DNA of 64,000 nucleotides from contig JAAWDI010000030.1 in the NCBI GenBank assembly GCA_022793685.1, positions 1-64,000 of the forward strand. Direction: 5' to 3'. Origin of the DNA: Oscillospiraceae bacterium (lineage in GTDB: Bacteria > Bacillota > Clostridia > Oscillospirales > Oscillospiraceae). Numbering within the stretch: the stretch's first letter is position 1; each line of letters starts with the position of its first letter. The position numbers and the translations under genes were made by a program. Shown one piece after another: positions 49,611 through 59,366 of this stretch. The notes below the pieces were generated by a model that did no database searches, was not told where the DNA came from, and saw nothing but the letters and a program-made list of their open reading frames with translations.

Positions 49611-51731
49611 TTACAGGATGTGGAACGCCACAATCAAGCCGGAGAACACAATGGAAACAGTGGAAACCAGTTTGATGAGGATGTTCAGAGAGGGACCGGA
49701 GGTATCCTTGAAGGGGTCACCTACGGTATCGCCCACAACAGCGGCCTTGTGGCAGTCGCTGCCCTTGCCGCCGTGAGCGCCTCGCTCGATATACTTCTTG
49801 GCGTTGTCCCAAGCGCCGCCGGCGTTGGACATAAACACAGCCATGGCGAAGCCGGTGACGGACACGCCGCCCAGCAGACCCACAACGCCCTCACAGCCCA
49901 GCACAACGCCGGTGATGATGGGGACGATGATGGCCAGAATGGCAGGGGCAACCATCTCATGCAGAGCGCCCTTGGTGCACAGGCTGACGCAGGAAGCGTA
50001 ATCGGGGTCGGTCTCACCGGTCATGATGCCTTTGATTTCCTTGAACTGACGGCGAACCTCAACCACGATGGACTGGGCAGCGGTCTGCACAGCGCTCATG
50101 GTGAAGGCGGAGAATACGAAGGTCAACATTGCGCCGATGAACAGGCCGACCAGCACGGTGGGGTTGGTCAGGGACAGGTCCATGATAGCCTGACCGGCCT
50201 CCGCCAGCTTTACGTCGGCAATGCTGACATAGGAGACCAGCAGAGCCAGAGCGGTGAGGGAGGCGGAGCCGATGGCAAAGCCTTTGCCGGTGGCGGCGGT
50301 GGTGTTGCCGAGGGAGTCCAGCGCGTCGGTGCGGTCGCGAACCTCCTCAGGCAGGCCGGCCATCTCAGCGATGCCGCCCGCGTTGTCGGCCACGGGGCCG
50401 TAAGCGTCGGTGGCAAGGGTGATGCCCAGAGTGGACAGCATACCCACAGCGGCGATGCCGATGCCGTACAGGCCGAGGTTAAAGTCGGTCTTGCCGCCGC
50501 CGGCGAAGAAGGAGATGATAACTGCGGCGGCCACAATGATGATGGGAGCCACAGTGGACTTCAGGCCCAGAGAGAGGCCGCCGATGATGATGGTGGCAGA
50601 GCCTGTCTCAGAAGCGTCAGCCAGCTTCTGGGTGGGCTTATAGGTGTCAGAGGTGAAATACTCGGTGAAGTAACCAATCAGGCAGCCGCCAATCAGGCCG
50701 CACAGAATGGCCACATAAACGCCCCAGTTGCCCACGGTGAAGTAGGTGAGGGGAGCGGCCACAATAGCGGAAAGGACGGCGGCCAGATAGGTGCCGGTGC
50801 GCAGAGAGGTCAGCAGGGACTTCTGGGTAGCGTCCTCCTTGGTTTTGACGAAGAAAGTGCCGATGATGGAGCAGACGATGCCGCACACGGCCAGCACCAG
50901 AGGCAGGAACATGCCGCCGAAGCCATAACCGGCGGTGGCGCCCAATGCGAAGGTGGCGAGGATGGAGCCGACATAGCTCTCATACAGGTCAGCGCCCATA
51001 CCGGCCACGTCGCCCACGTTGTCGCCCACGTTGTCAGCGATGGTAGCGGGGTTGCGGGGGTCGTCCTCCGGAATACCGGCCTCGACTTTGCCCACCAGGT
51101 CGGCGCCCACGTCGGCAGCCTTGGTGTAGATACCGCCGCCCACACGGGCAAACAGTGCCATGAAGGAAGCGCCCATGCCGGTCATAACCATGATGTTGCC
51201 CAGCGCGGCGGGGTCGGCAATTTGGAAGACATAGCGCAGCAGGAAGAACCAAATGGAGATGTCCAGCAGGCCCAGGCCCACCACGGTGAAGCCCATAACG
51301 CTGCCGGAGGAGAAGGCCACGCGCAGGCCCTTGTTCAGGCTTTCAGAAGCAGCCTGAGCGGTGCGGGCGTTGGCGTTGGTGGCAATCTTCATGCCGATAA
51401 AACCGGCCAGCATGGACCAAATGCCGCCCGTTACGAACGCAAAGGGGGTAAACTTGGACAGCATACTGCCGCCGGTGGCGAACGCCATAACCAGAAGGAT
51501 GATGAACACCACGACAAAGACCTTTGCCACCGTGGTGTACTGGTGCTTCAGGTAAGCGTTGGCGCCCTCGCGGATTGCAGAAGCAATCTTCTGCATTTTC
51601 TCGGTGCCTTCGGAGTAGTGCATGACCTTGTTGCGCTGCACGAGTGCGAACAGCAGGGCCAAAACTGCGCCCACGAAGCCGAGCCAAAAATAATTCTCGG
51701 GGACGAACAAAATTCCCAACTCCTTTTCCAC
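49611..51731 (-). CDS. hppA: Membrane-bound ion-translocating pyrophosphatase
   Basis: [52 protein letters not shown]. Confidence 0.97.
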   Translation of the reverse strand: MEKELGILFVPENYFWLGFVGAVLALLFALVQRNKVMHYSEGTEKMQKIASAIREGANAYLKHQYTTVAKVFVVVFIILLVMAFATGGSMLSKFTPFAFVTGGIWSMLAGFIGMKIATNANARTAQAASESLNKGLRVAFSSGSVMGFTVVGLGLLDISIWFFLLRYVFQIADPAALGNIMVMTGMGASFMALFARVGGGIYTKAADVGADLVGKVEAGIPEDDPRNPATIADNVGDNVGDVAGMGADLYESYVGSILATFALGATAGYGFGGMFLPLVLAVCGIVCSIIGTFFVKTKEDATQKSLLTSLRTGTYLAAVLSAIVAAPLTYFTVGNWGVYVAILCGLIGGCLIGYFTEYFTSDTYKPTQKLADASETGSATIIIGGLSLGLKSTVAPIIIVAAAVIISFFAGGGKTDFNLGLYGIGIAAVGMLSTLGITLATDAYGPVADNAGGIAEMAGLPEEVRDRTDALDSLGNTTAATGKGFAIGSASLTALALLVSYVSIADVKLAEAGQAIMDLSLTNPTVLVGLFIGAMLTFVFSAFTMSAVQTAAQSIVVEVRRQFKEIKGIMTGETDPDYASCVSLCTKGALHEMVAPAILAIIVPIITGVVLGCEGVVGLLGGVSVTGFAMAVFMSNAGGAWDNAKKYIERGAHGGKGSDCHKAAVVGDTVGDPFKDTSGPSLNILIKLVSTVSIVFSGLIVAFHIL

Positions 51732-51900
51732 ATTTTGCGATGGGGTTTTACAGACAGAACATATATTATCATATTGACGCCATTTTGCAAGAATTTCTTG
51801 TCTTTTTTAGGGAAAAGAAACGCCGTTTTGACTTATCGCACAAGAAAAAAGAGGGCGTTTCTTTCCGGTTACAGCAATCTGCCAATCGAAGAAAGGTAAA

Positions 51901-51935
51901 AAACGGCGGAACCGTGAGTCGGTTCCGCCGTTTCA
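51901..51935. terminator. Intrinsic terminator of the MATE gene
   Basis: AAACGGCGGAACCgtgagtcGGTTCCGCCGTTT. Confidence 0.85.
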
Positions 51936-51939
51936 ATTC

Positions 51940-53331
51940 TTACTGCTGCAAGGGAGACTGCTGCTGCGAGAGCTTGTTGAGATTGCGTATCTCAAACAGT
52001 ACGAAGATAAGGGAAAGGGTAAAGGCCAGTGCATCACAGGCAGGGCCGGTGTAGAGAACGCCGTCCAGTCCGAAAAACAGGGGCAGGATAAAGAAGCAGG
52101 GCACCATGAACAAAATCTGACGGGACAGGGAAAGGATAGCCGACTTGGTCGGCTTGCCGATTGCCTGGAAGAAGCCGCCGGTGGGGATAATGAGGCCCGC
52201 CAGAGGAATAAGCAGCAGGAAGGTGCGGAAGCACTTGACGGCGAACTCATTATAAAGGTCGCTTTCGCTGCCGAAAATGTTCACGATAGCCTGGGGGAAG
52301 AGCTGGAAAATGATACCGCCGATGACTGCCACAATAATGGTGGCGGTGATGGTGGTGAGATACGTTTTTTTGACGCGGTCATACTGCCTCGCGCCGTAGT
52401 TAAAGCCAAGAATGGGCTGTGCACCGATGCTGAAGCCAACCAGTACGGAGATGATGATTTGGTTGACCTTCATGACAATGCCGAAAGCGGCCAGCGGAAT
52501 ATCCGTGCCAAATTTGGTAAGCGCGCCGTAGTGGACAATCTGGTTGTTGGACACGGCAATCACAATACTGCTGGCCACCTGTGTGATGAAGCTGGAAATA
52601 CCAAGGGAGGCCAGCTTTCTGCCAAGCCCCAGGCGCAGGCCGAAGCAATCCTTGGTGAGCTTAAAGGACTTGAAGCGGGGCAGATAGAGAATCATCATGA
52701 CAAAAGTGAAAATCTGTCCGGCGATGGTGGCCAGGGCTGCGCCCCGTACGCCCCATTTGAAAACGAAGATGAAAACAGGGTCGAGCACGCAGTTGATGGC
52801 CGCGCCAATCAGCATGGCGACCATGGAATAGCGGGGGCTTCCGTCTGCGCGGGACAAGCCGTTCAGGCCGATTCCCATGACGACAAAGGGGAAACCGATG
52901 ACAATCCAGCGGCCGTATTCCAAGGCGTAAGGGAGCACATCCTCCGTACAGCCGAACAGACCCAGCAGGGGCTTCAGAGCCAAAGAGTCAAAAATCAGGA
53001 AGAAAATGGCGAAGAAAAGAAGGAAGGAAAGTCCTGTGCCGACGCCTTTCCGGGCGCCTTCTATGTCCTTTTCTCCCATTTTCAGGCTGAAATAGGCGGT
53101 GGTGCCGTCTGCAAACAGCACAGAGAACGCCATGGTGATGACCGTGATGGGGAATACAATACTGGTGGCGGCATTGCCTAAGTAACCTACGCCCTGGCCG
53201 ATGAAAATCTGGTCAACGATGTTATAAAGAGAGTTGACCACCATCGAAATAATGCCGGGAACGGCAAACTTGGCAAGCAGCTTTGAAACCGGAGCGGTTC
53301 CGAGGTAGTTGAGCTGTTTTTCCTGCTCCAT
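51940..53331 (-). CDS. MATE family efflux transporter
   Basis: LNYLGTAPVSKLLAKFAVPGIISMVVNSLYNIVDQIFIGQGVGYLGNAATSI. Confidence 0.93.
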   Translation of the reverse strand: MEQEKQLNYLGTAPVSKLLAKFAVPGIISMVVNSLYNIVDQIFIGQGVGYLGNAATSIVFPITVITMAFSVLFADGTTAYFSLKMGEKDIEGARKGVGTGLSFLLFFAIFFLIFDSLALKPLLGLFGCTEDVLPYALEYGRWIVIGFPFVVMGIGLNGLSRADGSPRYSMVAMLIGAAINCVLDPVFIFVFKWGVRGAALATIAGQIFTFVMMILYLPRFKSFKLTKDCFGLRLGLGRKLASLGISSFITQVASSIVIAVSNNQIVHYGALTKFGTDIPLAAFGIVMKVNQIIISVLVGFSIGAQPILGFNYGARQYDRVKKTYLTTITATIIVAVIGGIIFQLFPQAIVNIFGSESDLYNEFAVKCFRTFLLLIPLAGLIIPTGGFFQAIGKPTKSAILSLSRQILFMVPCFFILPLFFGLDGVLYTGPACDALAFTLSLIFVLFEIRNLNKLSQQQSPLQQ

Positions 53332-53359
53332 CTTTACAAAACCTCCTGCTCATAAATAG

Positions 53360-53379
53360 ATAGTTAGCCTTATAACTAT
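53360..53379. promoter_or_regulatory. Candidate repressor operator in the MATE promoter
   Basis: ATAGTTAgccttaTAACTAT perfect 7-bp dyad between plausible minus-strand -35 (TTACAA) and -10 (TAACTA). Confidence 0.45.
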
Positions 53380-53530
53380 ATCGTTGTAAGGAGGCATTGT
53401 CAAGGCGGCGGCGGCGGGAAAGGGCGTCTTTGGGAAAACTTTGTATAAATAGTCCAGAAAACTTGAAAGCGGCAGAGAAAACGTATATAATTTGTGACAG
53501 AATGATTGCTTTGACATCGAGGTGGTAGAA

Positions 53531-54307
53531 ATGCAGAAGAAGGAGCGTCAAATGCACATTGCCTGTGAAAAAGGCGATGTAGGCCGCTATTGTATCCTGC
53601 CCGGCGACCCCGGCCGGTGCGAGGCCATTGCTGCCCATTTTGACGGCGCACATAAAGTTCGGCAAAATCGGGAGTTTACAACCTATACCGGAACCTTGCT
53701 GGGCGAAAAGGTGAGCGTGGTATCCACCGGCGTGGGCGGACCGTCGGCGTCCATCGCCATGGAAGAGCTGGTAGCGATTGGCGCCGACACCTTTATCCGC
53801 GTAGGGACCTGCGGCGGAATTGCCTTGGAGGTTCAGTCTGACGACGTGGTGATTGCCACCGGCGCCATCCGCATGGAGGGAACTAGTAAGGAATACGCTC
53901 CCATTGAATTTCCGGCGGTGCCGGATTTTGAGGTGCTCTCTGCACTGGTAGAGGCCGCGAAGGAGCGGGGGAGCCGCTGGCATGCTGGTGTGGTGGAGTG
54001 CAAGGACTCGTTTTACGGTCAGCACGACCCTGCCCGAATGCCGGTATCTTATGAGCTGCTGAACAAGTGGGAGGCGTGGAAGCGCCTTGGCACGCTGGCC
54101 AGCGAGATGGAATCAGCCGCTCTGTTTACGGTGGCGGCAGCGCTGGGCGTGCGGTGCGGTTCCTGCTTCCATGTGGTGTGGAATCAGGAGCGTGAGGCTG
54201 CGGGACTGGACCAGAAGGAATCCCACGACGTAGAGGCCGCCATTGAGGTGGGAGTTGCCGCGCTGAAAAAGCTGATTGAGGCAGACCGCGCCAAGGCGGG
54301 GCGGTAA
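53531..54307 (+). CDS. udp: Uridine phosphorylase
   Basis: [54 protein letters not shown]. Confidence 0.9.
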   Translation: MQKKERQMHIACEKGDVGRYCILPGDPGRCEAIAAHFDGAHKVRQNREFTTYTGTLLGEKVSVVSTGVGGPSASIAMEELVAIGADTFIRVGTCGGIALEVQSDDVVIATGAIRMEGTSKEYAPIEFPAVPDFEVLSALVEAAKERGSRWHAGVVECKDSFYGQHDPARMPVSYELLNKWEAWKRLGTLASEMESAALFTVAAALGVRCGSCFHVVWNQEREAAGLDQKESHDVEAAIEVGVAALKKLIEADRAKAGR

Positions 54308-54325
54308 AAGTAAAATCTGAAAAGG

Positions 54326-54354
54326 AGCCGCAGGGCAAACGCCCTGCGGCTTTC
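54326..54354 (+). terminator. Intrinsic terminator after udp
   Basis: AGCCGCAGGGCaaacGCCCTGCGGCTTT. Confidence 0.85.
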
Positions 54355-54387
54355 TGCATTTCTGCCCGTTGGAAAAGAGGACTGTAA

Positions 54388-54509
54388 AACCTTACAACGC
54401 CGTCGTTTGCTGAGACATTCACAAGAAAGAAAAATATATTGCTTTATTTTTGGCAATCGCAGCGAAATTCACAGGACAGCAGCTTGTAATCTGTGAATTT
54501 TGTAAGGTT
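54388..54509. promoter_or_regulatory. Two perfect 10-bp inverted repeats, one enclosed by the other, upstream of the MFS gene
   Basis: AACCTTACAA(54388-97)/TTGTAAGGTT(54500-09); AAATTCACAG(54465-74)/CTGTGAATTT(54491-500). Confidence 0.6.
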
Positions 54510-54604
54510 GCGTCATTGTAAGCGGGCTGTTTTCTATGCTACAATAATTTCGTTGGATTTGCCTTGATAAAATTTAACGAAGCGTTTTTGGAGGAATCAG
54601 CTCT

Positions 54605-55825
54605 ATGCAGAAAAACAAAGCAAATTCCGGATACAAGTGGCTGATTTTAGCAACCCTTGGCCTCTTGTTTTTCGTGGGCAACTTTGCCCAATTTCAGATG
54701 TCGCCCATCGCGTCGCAGATTATCGAACAACTGGGTTTGACGACCACACAGTATTCAAGCGCATTCTCTGCGCCCATGGCGCCTGCTATCTTCCTCAGCA
54801 TTGTGTCAGGGGTGCTGGTGGATAAAATGGGCGTCAAGATTCCTGTCACCCTGTCCGCCGTATTGAGTGTGATTGGCTTGGCTATGCGTTTGTTTGCCGT
54901 TAGCTACGTGATGCTCTACGTGGCGTTGTTCCTTATTGGTTTTTCCACCATGATGGTGACGGTCAACGCTGCAAAAATCCTTTCCCAGTGGTTCTCCAAG
55001 GAAAAGGCTTCCGTCATGCTTGGCATTGTATTTGCTCTGGCAGCTGCCGGGCAGACGGTGGGGCTGGCCATCGGCGCGGTGTTTCCCACCATCCAGTCAG
55101 GGTATGTCTTTGCGCTGGTGTTGGGCACGATTGGCATGGTGCTCAGCGCGCTGTTTATTCGTGAAAACAAGAATACAGAGGATGTGTCTCCAGCGGAGCA
55201 GAAAGGCCCCGGTATTCTGGAGGGTATCAAGGTCTCCATGAAGAACCACTACGTTTGGATTATCGGTTTTTGTATGCTTTTGGACATCGGCGCAAGCGTT
55301 GTGGTGACCTCCATGCTGCCCACGGTTTTGGCGGCCCGCGGCGTTGCTTCGGTCAGTGCCGGTATCATTTCCTCGGCGTTTACCGTCGGCGGTCTGGTGG
55401 GCTGTATCTTAATGCCGAATTTGGTGGCGCGCAACGGTGGTAAGCGCCGCCTCATCTTGATTGTGGCCGGTGTGATTGCGGTCTTTGGGGTGTGGCTGGG
55501 ATGGCGTACTCCGGCGGGCGTTGTCATGTTCATCGTGATGTTCTTGGCCGGCCTGTGTATCAACAGCATGGGTCCGGTGCTGACCTCTATCCCCATTCAA
55601 CTGCCTGACATCGGCCCCGCCTATGCGGGTACCGCTGGCGGCGTTATCACGACGCTTCAACTCATGGGGCCGGTTTTGGTTGTGCCGTACATCATTACGC
55701 CCCTTTCAGGCGGCAACAACAATATTTACTTCGCACTGGGCGCAGTTTGTATGGCGGCGTTCGTCGTTCTCTGCCTGTTCCTGCCGGCCAGCGTGGCAAA
55801 GACCCTTCGCGGCCGAAAAAAGTAA
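54605..55825 (+). CDS. MFS transporter
   Basis: 406 aa, about 12 TM; QMSPIASQIIEQLGLTTTQYSSAFSAPMAPAIFLSIVSGVLVDKMGVK. Confidence 0.88.
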   Translation: MQKNKANSGYKWLILATLGLLFFVGNFAQFQMSPIASQIIEQLGLTTTQYSSAFSAPMAPAIFLSIVSGVLVDKMGVKIPVTLSAVLSVIGLAMRLFAVSYVMLYVALFLIGFSTMMVTVNAAKILSQWFSKEKASVMLGIVFALAAAGQTVGLAIGAVFPTIQSGYVFALVLGTIGMVLSALFIRENKNTEDVSPAEQKGPGILEGIKVSMKNHYVWIIGFCMLLDIGASVVVTSMLPTVLAARGVASVSAGIISSAFTVGGLVGCILMPNLVARNGGKRRLILIVAGVIAVFGVWLGWRTPAGVVMFIVMFLAGLCINSMGPVLTSIPIQLPDIGPAYAGTAGGVITTLQLMGPVLVVPYIITPLSGGNNNIYFALGAVCMAAFVVLCLFLPASVAKTLRGRKK

Positions 55826-55841
55826 AATCATAAACAGTGGA

Positions 55842-55885
55842 AAAAGCCCAGCGCGTTTTCTTTCCGGAAAGCGCGCTGGGCTTTT
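55842..55885. terminator. Bidirectional intrinsic terminator
   Basis: AAAAGCCCAGCGCG...GCGCGCTGGGCTTTT. Confidence 0.8.
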
Positions 55886-55892
55886 ATTCGTT

Positions 55893-56828
55893 TCATAGAT
55901 GCTTTAGGCGAACGCGGTACTCCCGCAGGTCAGCTTCTCCTGCTGTTTTAATGATGCTGTCAAGCTCTGCCAGCAGAGCTTTTTTATCCCTTGGCAAAAC
56001 ACCTTGAAACTGAAAGGCATTGGAAGCGCCCAACGCGGCAAATCGGGTGGAGATGTTCAGATGTTCGACCAGCGTCCGTATCTCATGGTATTTTTCAAGC
56101 TCGCTGCTTTCTTGCCATCGGCCGTCTTGTATTTCCTGATATAGTGGGGCTTCGGGGCAAACGGTCAGCATATTGACACCAATCAGAGTGGGGCGGAGCT
56201 GATTGCAAAGCGTGGCGGTGGCTTGTGCTCCGGCCTCGCCGCGGCCCGCGCCGGAAATGCCTGCCAGATAGAAAAGGCTGTACCGGATGCCCGCCCGGTC
56301 TAACCGGCAGCATTGCTTCTGCACATCAAAGGCGGCATAGCCCTTCTCCATAAAGCGGAGGGCGTCGTCGTCGCCTGTTTCCATGCCGATGGTCAGGCCG
56401 TCATAACCAGTCGCCCGAAGCGCAGCCAGCTCTGCGTCGGTTTTTGCCGTGATGTCCGTGATTCTTGCGAAGCAGCCGATGCTGTTCACAGCGGGAAGGT
56501 ATTGATGAATAAGAGCGGAGATTGCCGTCAGCCGCTCAAAATTCAGCACAAACGGATTGGCGCCCGTCAGGAAAACACGTTGGGGCGCATCCACTCGTGG
56601 CAGCCCCTGAAGCCGAGCAGACAGCAGCGCCATGGGGTCTGTCAGCCGAAGCTGCGCTTCCTGCAAGTCCTGCTCTATTACATCTAAAGGCGTCAGCTTG
56701 AAGGGGAAGGGCAGGCCGTGATAAAGGGTGCAGAATTTGCATTTGTGATGGGTGCAGCCCGCCGTTACCTCCAGCAGCAGAGACGAGGCCTCGTAAGGGG
56801 GCCTCCAAATTGTTCCGGTATAGTGCAT
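55893..56828 (-). CDS. Radical SAM protein
   Basis: LEVTAGCTHHKCKFCTLYHG cluster motif, GLTIGMETGDDDALRFMEKGY. Confidence 0.85.
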   Translation of the reverse strand: MHYTGTIWRPPYEASSLLLEVTAGCTHHKCKFCTLYHGLPFPFKLTPLDVIEQDLQEAQLRLTDPMALLSARLQGLPRVDAPQRVFLTGANPFVLNFERLTAISALIHQYLPAVNSIGCFARITDITAKTDAELAALRATGYDGLTIGMETGDDDALRFMEKGYAAFDVQKQCCRLDRAGIRYSLFYLAGISGAGRGEAGAQATATLCNQLRPTLIGVNMLTVCPEAPLYQEIQDGRWQESSELEKYHEIRTLVEHLNISTRFAALGASNAFQFQGVLPRDKKALLAELDSIIKTAGEADLREYRVRLKHL

Positions 56829-56947
56829 CGTAAAACCTCCTCTGTTTACCCCATTTTATCACGGCACAAAAATTTGAACAGTACGGTACTTTTTCGCAGT
56901 ACCTTGCATTTTGTGTGCAGCGGCGGTATGCTTGAAGTGGGGAGGGG

Positions 56948-57307
56948 ATGACGGTGAGAAAAACGGAAACGGCGGTGCAGCGGTGCAAGACCATGTCGGC
57001 GCTCCAAAAAATATTGGGCGGGAAGTGGAAGCTGGAAATTCTCTACTACATCGCCTTCCACGATATACGGCGCTTTGGAAAATTGCGCCGTCAGCTTGGA
57101 GAAATCACGGAGTCCTCGCTGACAAAACAGCTCCGGGAGTTGGAGGCCGACGGTTTTTTGATTCGGCACGATTTCGGGGAGGTTCCGCCGAGGGTGGAAT
57201 ATACCCTGTCCAATTTGGGCAGGAGCTTTGTGGACGTTTTGGCCTATATGAAACGGTGGGGAGAGGAGAACCTGCCGGAAGCGGAAGATGCAGACGCGCT
57301 TTCCTAA
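56948..57307 (+). CDS. HxlR-family transcriptional regulator
   Basis: LQKILGGKWKLEILYYIAFHDIRRFGKLRRQLGEITESSLTKQLRELEADGFL. Confidence 0.9.
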   Translation: MTVRKTETAVQRCKTMSALQKILGGKWKLEILYYIAFHDIRRFGKLRRQLGEITESSLTKQLRELEADGFLIRHDFGEVPPRVEYTLSNLGRSFVDVLAYMKRWGEENLPEAEDADALS

Positions 57308-57315
57308 AACGGCGC

Positions 57316-57359
57316 ATAAAAACAGCGGCTGGGAGGTATCTCCCAGCCGCTGTTTTTAT
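57316..57359. terminator. Bidirectional intrinsic terminator
   Basis: ATAAAAACAGCGGCTGGGAggtaTCTCCCAGCCGCTGTTTTTAT. Confidence 0.85.
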
Positions 57360-57372
57360 TTTTCGCTGTGCG

Positions 57373-59340
57373 TTAGATGGACAGTGCCGTAAAATATGCC
57401 GTATGGGTGGCGTCATAGATGTTATGCCCGCCGGAGCAATCGCCCACTGTGTAAACGCCTACAGGATACTGTGCCCGCAGCGTTTCGCCCAGCTCCGTGT
57501 TGGGACGGACGCCCAACGCCAGAATAAAGGTGTCGGCGGAAACGGTAGTCACTTCGCCGCTTTCCCGGTCGCGCAGCTCCACAGCGTCATCAGAGAAGGA
57601 GACGATGGCCTTGCCGCCGATGCGCTCCACACCGTGCTCGTCGCAGGCGCGCACCAAATCGTGAGAGGGGAAGTAGGGAATGTCGCCTGCGAACTTTTTG
57701 GCGGGTATCATGTCCACCACCGTGACCTGTTTGCCCGCCATGGCCAACCCGAGCGCGCACTCCATACCGGCTACGCCGCCGCCGCAGACCACGACCTTTT
57801 GTCCGGCCTCTACCCGGTGGTGCTCCACGTCGGGTAGGGAGTGAACATTTTTTCCGTCAATGCCGGGGATTGGGGGCGCAAAATAGCGGGAGCCTGCCGC
57901 CACGATGACGGCGTCCGGATTTTCCTGTTCCACCAGCGCGGGTGTGACCTCGGTGTTCAGGCGCACCTCCGCACCGCACTGTTCCGTGGCGCGCACCAGC
58001 CATTGCAGGTAGGACTGCATATAGGTTTTGAAAGGGGCCGCAGCCGCGTCGGTCAATAGGCCGCCGAGGGCGCCGCTTTTTTCGCACAGCACTACCTTGT
58101 GGCCGCGCTCTATGAGCGTTTGAGCGGCCACCATACCGGCGGGGCCGCCGCCCGCGACCAGCACCTTTTTGCTCTCTTTCGCGCCGCCGATGGCCCGTAC
58201 CAGCTCTTCATGCCCCAGGCCGGGGTTGACGGTGCAGTGGATGGCCCGCCCACGGCCGGAATTGTCAATACAGCCCCGGTGGCAACGCAGACAGGGCCGG
58301 ACTTCATCCGCCCGGCCATCCACGAATTTGGAGATGGCTTCCATGTCCGCCAAATGCATCCGAGCCATACACACGATGTCAGCCTTGCCGGAGGCAATGA
58401 TTTCCTCCGCCTCGTCCAGCGTGGTGATGTTGCCCACCACCGCCACAGGTACGTCAAGGGCGGCTTTTGCCTTTGCAGCATATTCCACATTGAACATATG
58501 GGGCTTCATATAGGTGGGGAGCGTCCAGCCGCCGCCCACGTCGTCATAGACGTTGCCCCGGGAGATATGGATGAGGTCGACGTACTTCTGAGCCTTTTTC
58601 ATGAATTCCAGCGACTCATCAAAGTGGATGCAGTTCTCGCCGCATTCCTCGTCAGCGGACACCCGAATTTCAATGCCCATTTTCGGGCCCACGGCGGCAC
58701 GGACGGCCTCCAGCACCTCCAGCGGATAGCGCATCCGGTTTTCCGGCGTACCGCCGTATTCATCCGTACGCCGGTTGCTGAGAGGAGAGAGGAACTGACC
58801 CAGCAGGTTGTTGTGGGCGCAGTGTACCAGCACCATAGAGAAGCCCGCACGCTGGACGCGGTTGGCGCATTTGGCGAACTTCCGCTTGATGTCCTCCATT
58901 TCCTCGTGGGTCATGGCCTGCAAATTTTGGCAGCCGTTGGGAATGGGAATGGCGGAGGGAGCCATGCCGTGGTCGCCGGTGATGAGGGCGTCCTTTGCGC
59001 CGCGGCCGGAGTGGTTCAGCTCGACGGAGAGAAACGCGCCGCCTGCTTTGGCGGCCTCCGCCAGCCGGACAAGGCCGGGCATAGAGAAGCTGCGGTCGAT
59101 GTTCAGGGTGGCGAGGAAGGCCGCGCCGGTGGAGTCGTCCACCTCAGTGTCTCCAATGGTGACATAGCTGACGCCGGTCTTGGCCTGCCGGTAGATGAAT
59201 TCCTCCATAGCGTCGGTGACGGTGCCGTCCTGCTCACACTTGTTGCACACCATGGGGGCGAAGCCCAGCCGGTTCTTGAACCGCAGGGGGCCGATGGTGA
59301 TGGGGGAGAACAGGTGGGGATAGCGGTCGTTCTTCTTCAT
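57373..59340 (-). CDS. Old-yellow-enzyme-like FMN / 4Fe-4S / FAD oxidoreductase (2,4-dienoyl-CoA reductase / enoate reductase-like)
   Basis: PITIGPLRFKNRLGFAPM, CLRCHRGCIDNSGRGRAIHCTVNPGLGHE, VAGGGPAGMVAAQTLIERGHKVVLCEKSG. Confidence 0.92.
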   Translation of the reverse strand: MKKNDRYPHLFSPITIGPLRFKNRLGFAPMVCNKCEQDGTVTDAMEEFIYRQAKTGVSYVTIGDTEVDDSTGAAFLATLNIDRSFSMPGLVRLAEAAKAGGAFLSVELNHSGRGAKDALITGDHGMAPSAIPIPNGCQNLQAMTHEEMEDIKRKFAKCANRVQRAGFSMVLVHCAHNNLLGQFLSPLSNRRTDEYGGTPENRMRYPLEVLEAVRAAVGPKMGIEIRVSADEECGENCIHFDESLEFMKKAQKYVDLIHISRGNVYDDVGGGWTLPTYMKPHMFNVEYAAKAKAALDVPVAVVGNITTLDEAEEIIASGKADIVCMARMHLADMEAISKFVDGRADEVRPCLRCHRGCIDNSGRGRAIHCTVNPGLGHEELVRAIGGAKESKKVLVAGGGPAGMVAAQTLIERGHKVVLCEKSGALGGLLTDAAAAPFKTYMQSYLQWLVRATEQCGAEVRLNTEVTPALVEQENPDAVIVAAGSRYFAPPIPGIDGKNVHSLPDVEHHRVEAGQKVVVCGGGVAGMECALGLAMAGKQVTVVDMIPAKKFAGDIPYFPSHDLVRACDEHGVERIGGKAIVSFSDDAVELRDRESGEVTTVSADTFILALGVRPNTELGETLRAQYPVGVYTVGDCSGGHNIYDATHTAYFTALSI

Positions 59341-59366
59341 GGGCGGGGTACCTCCTGCAAGTTTTG

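Noticed and set aside
49620-51899. 759-aa plus-strand ORF opposite hppA
   Set aside because: Antisense shadow of a GC-rich, strongly codon-biased gene; composition (His/Gly/Asp/Gln-rich, no domains) is typical of antisense translation, and hppA on the other strand is certain.
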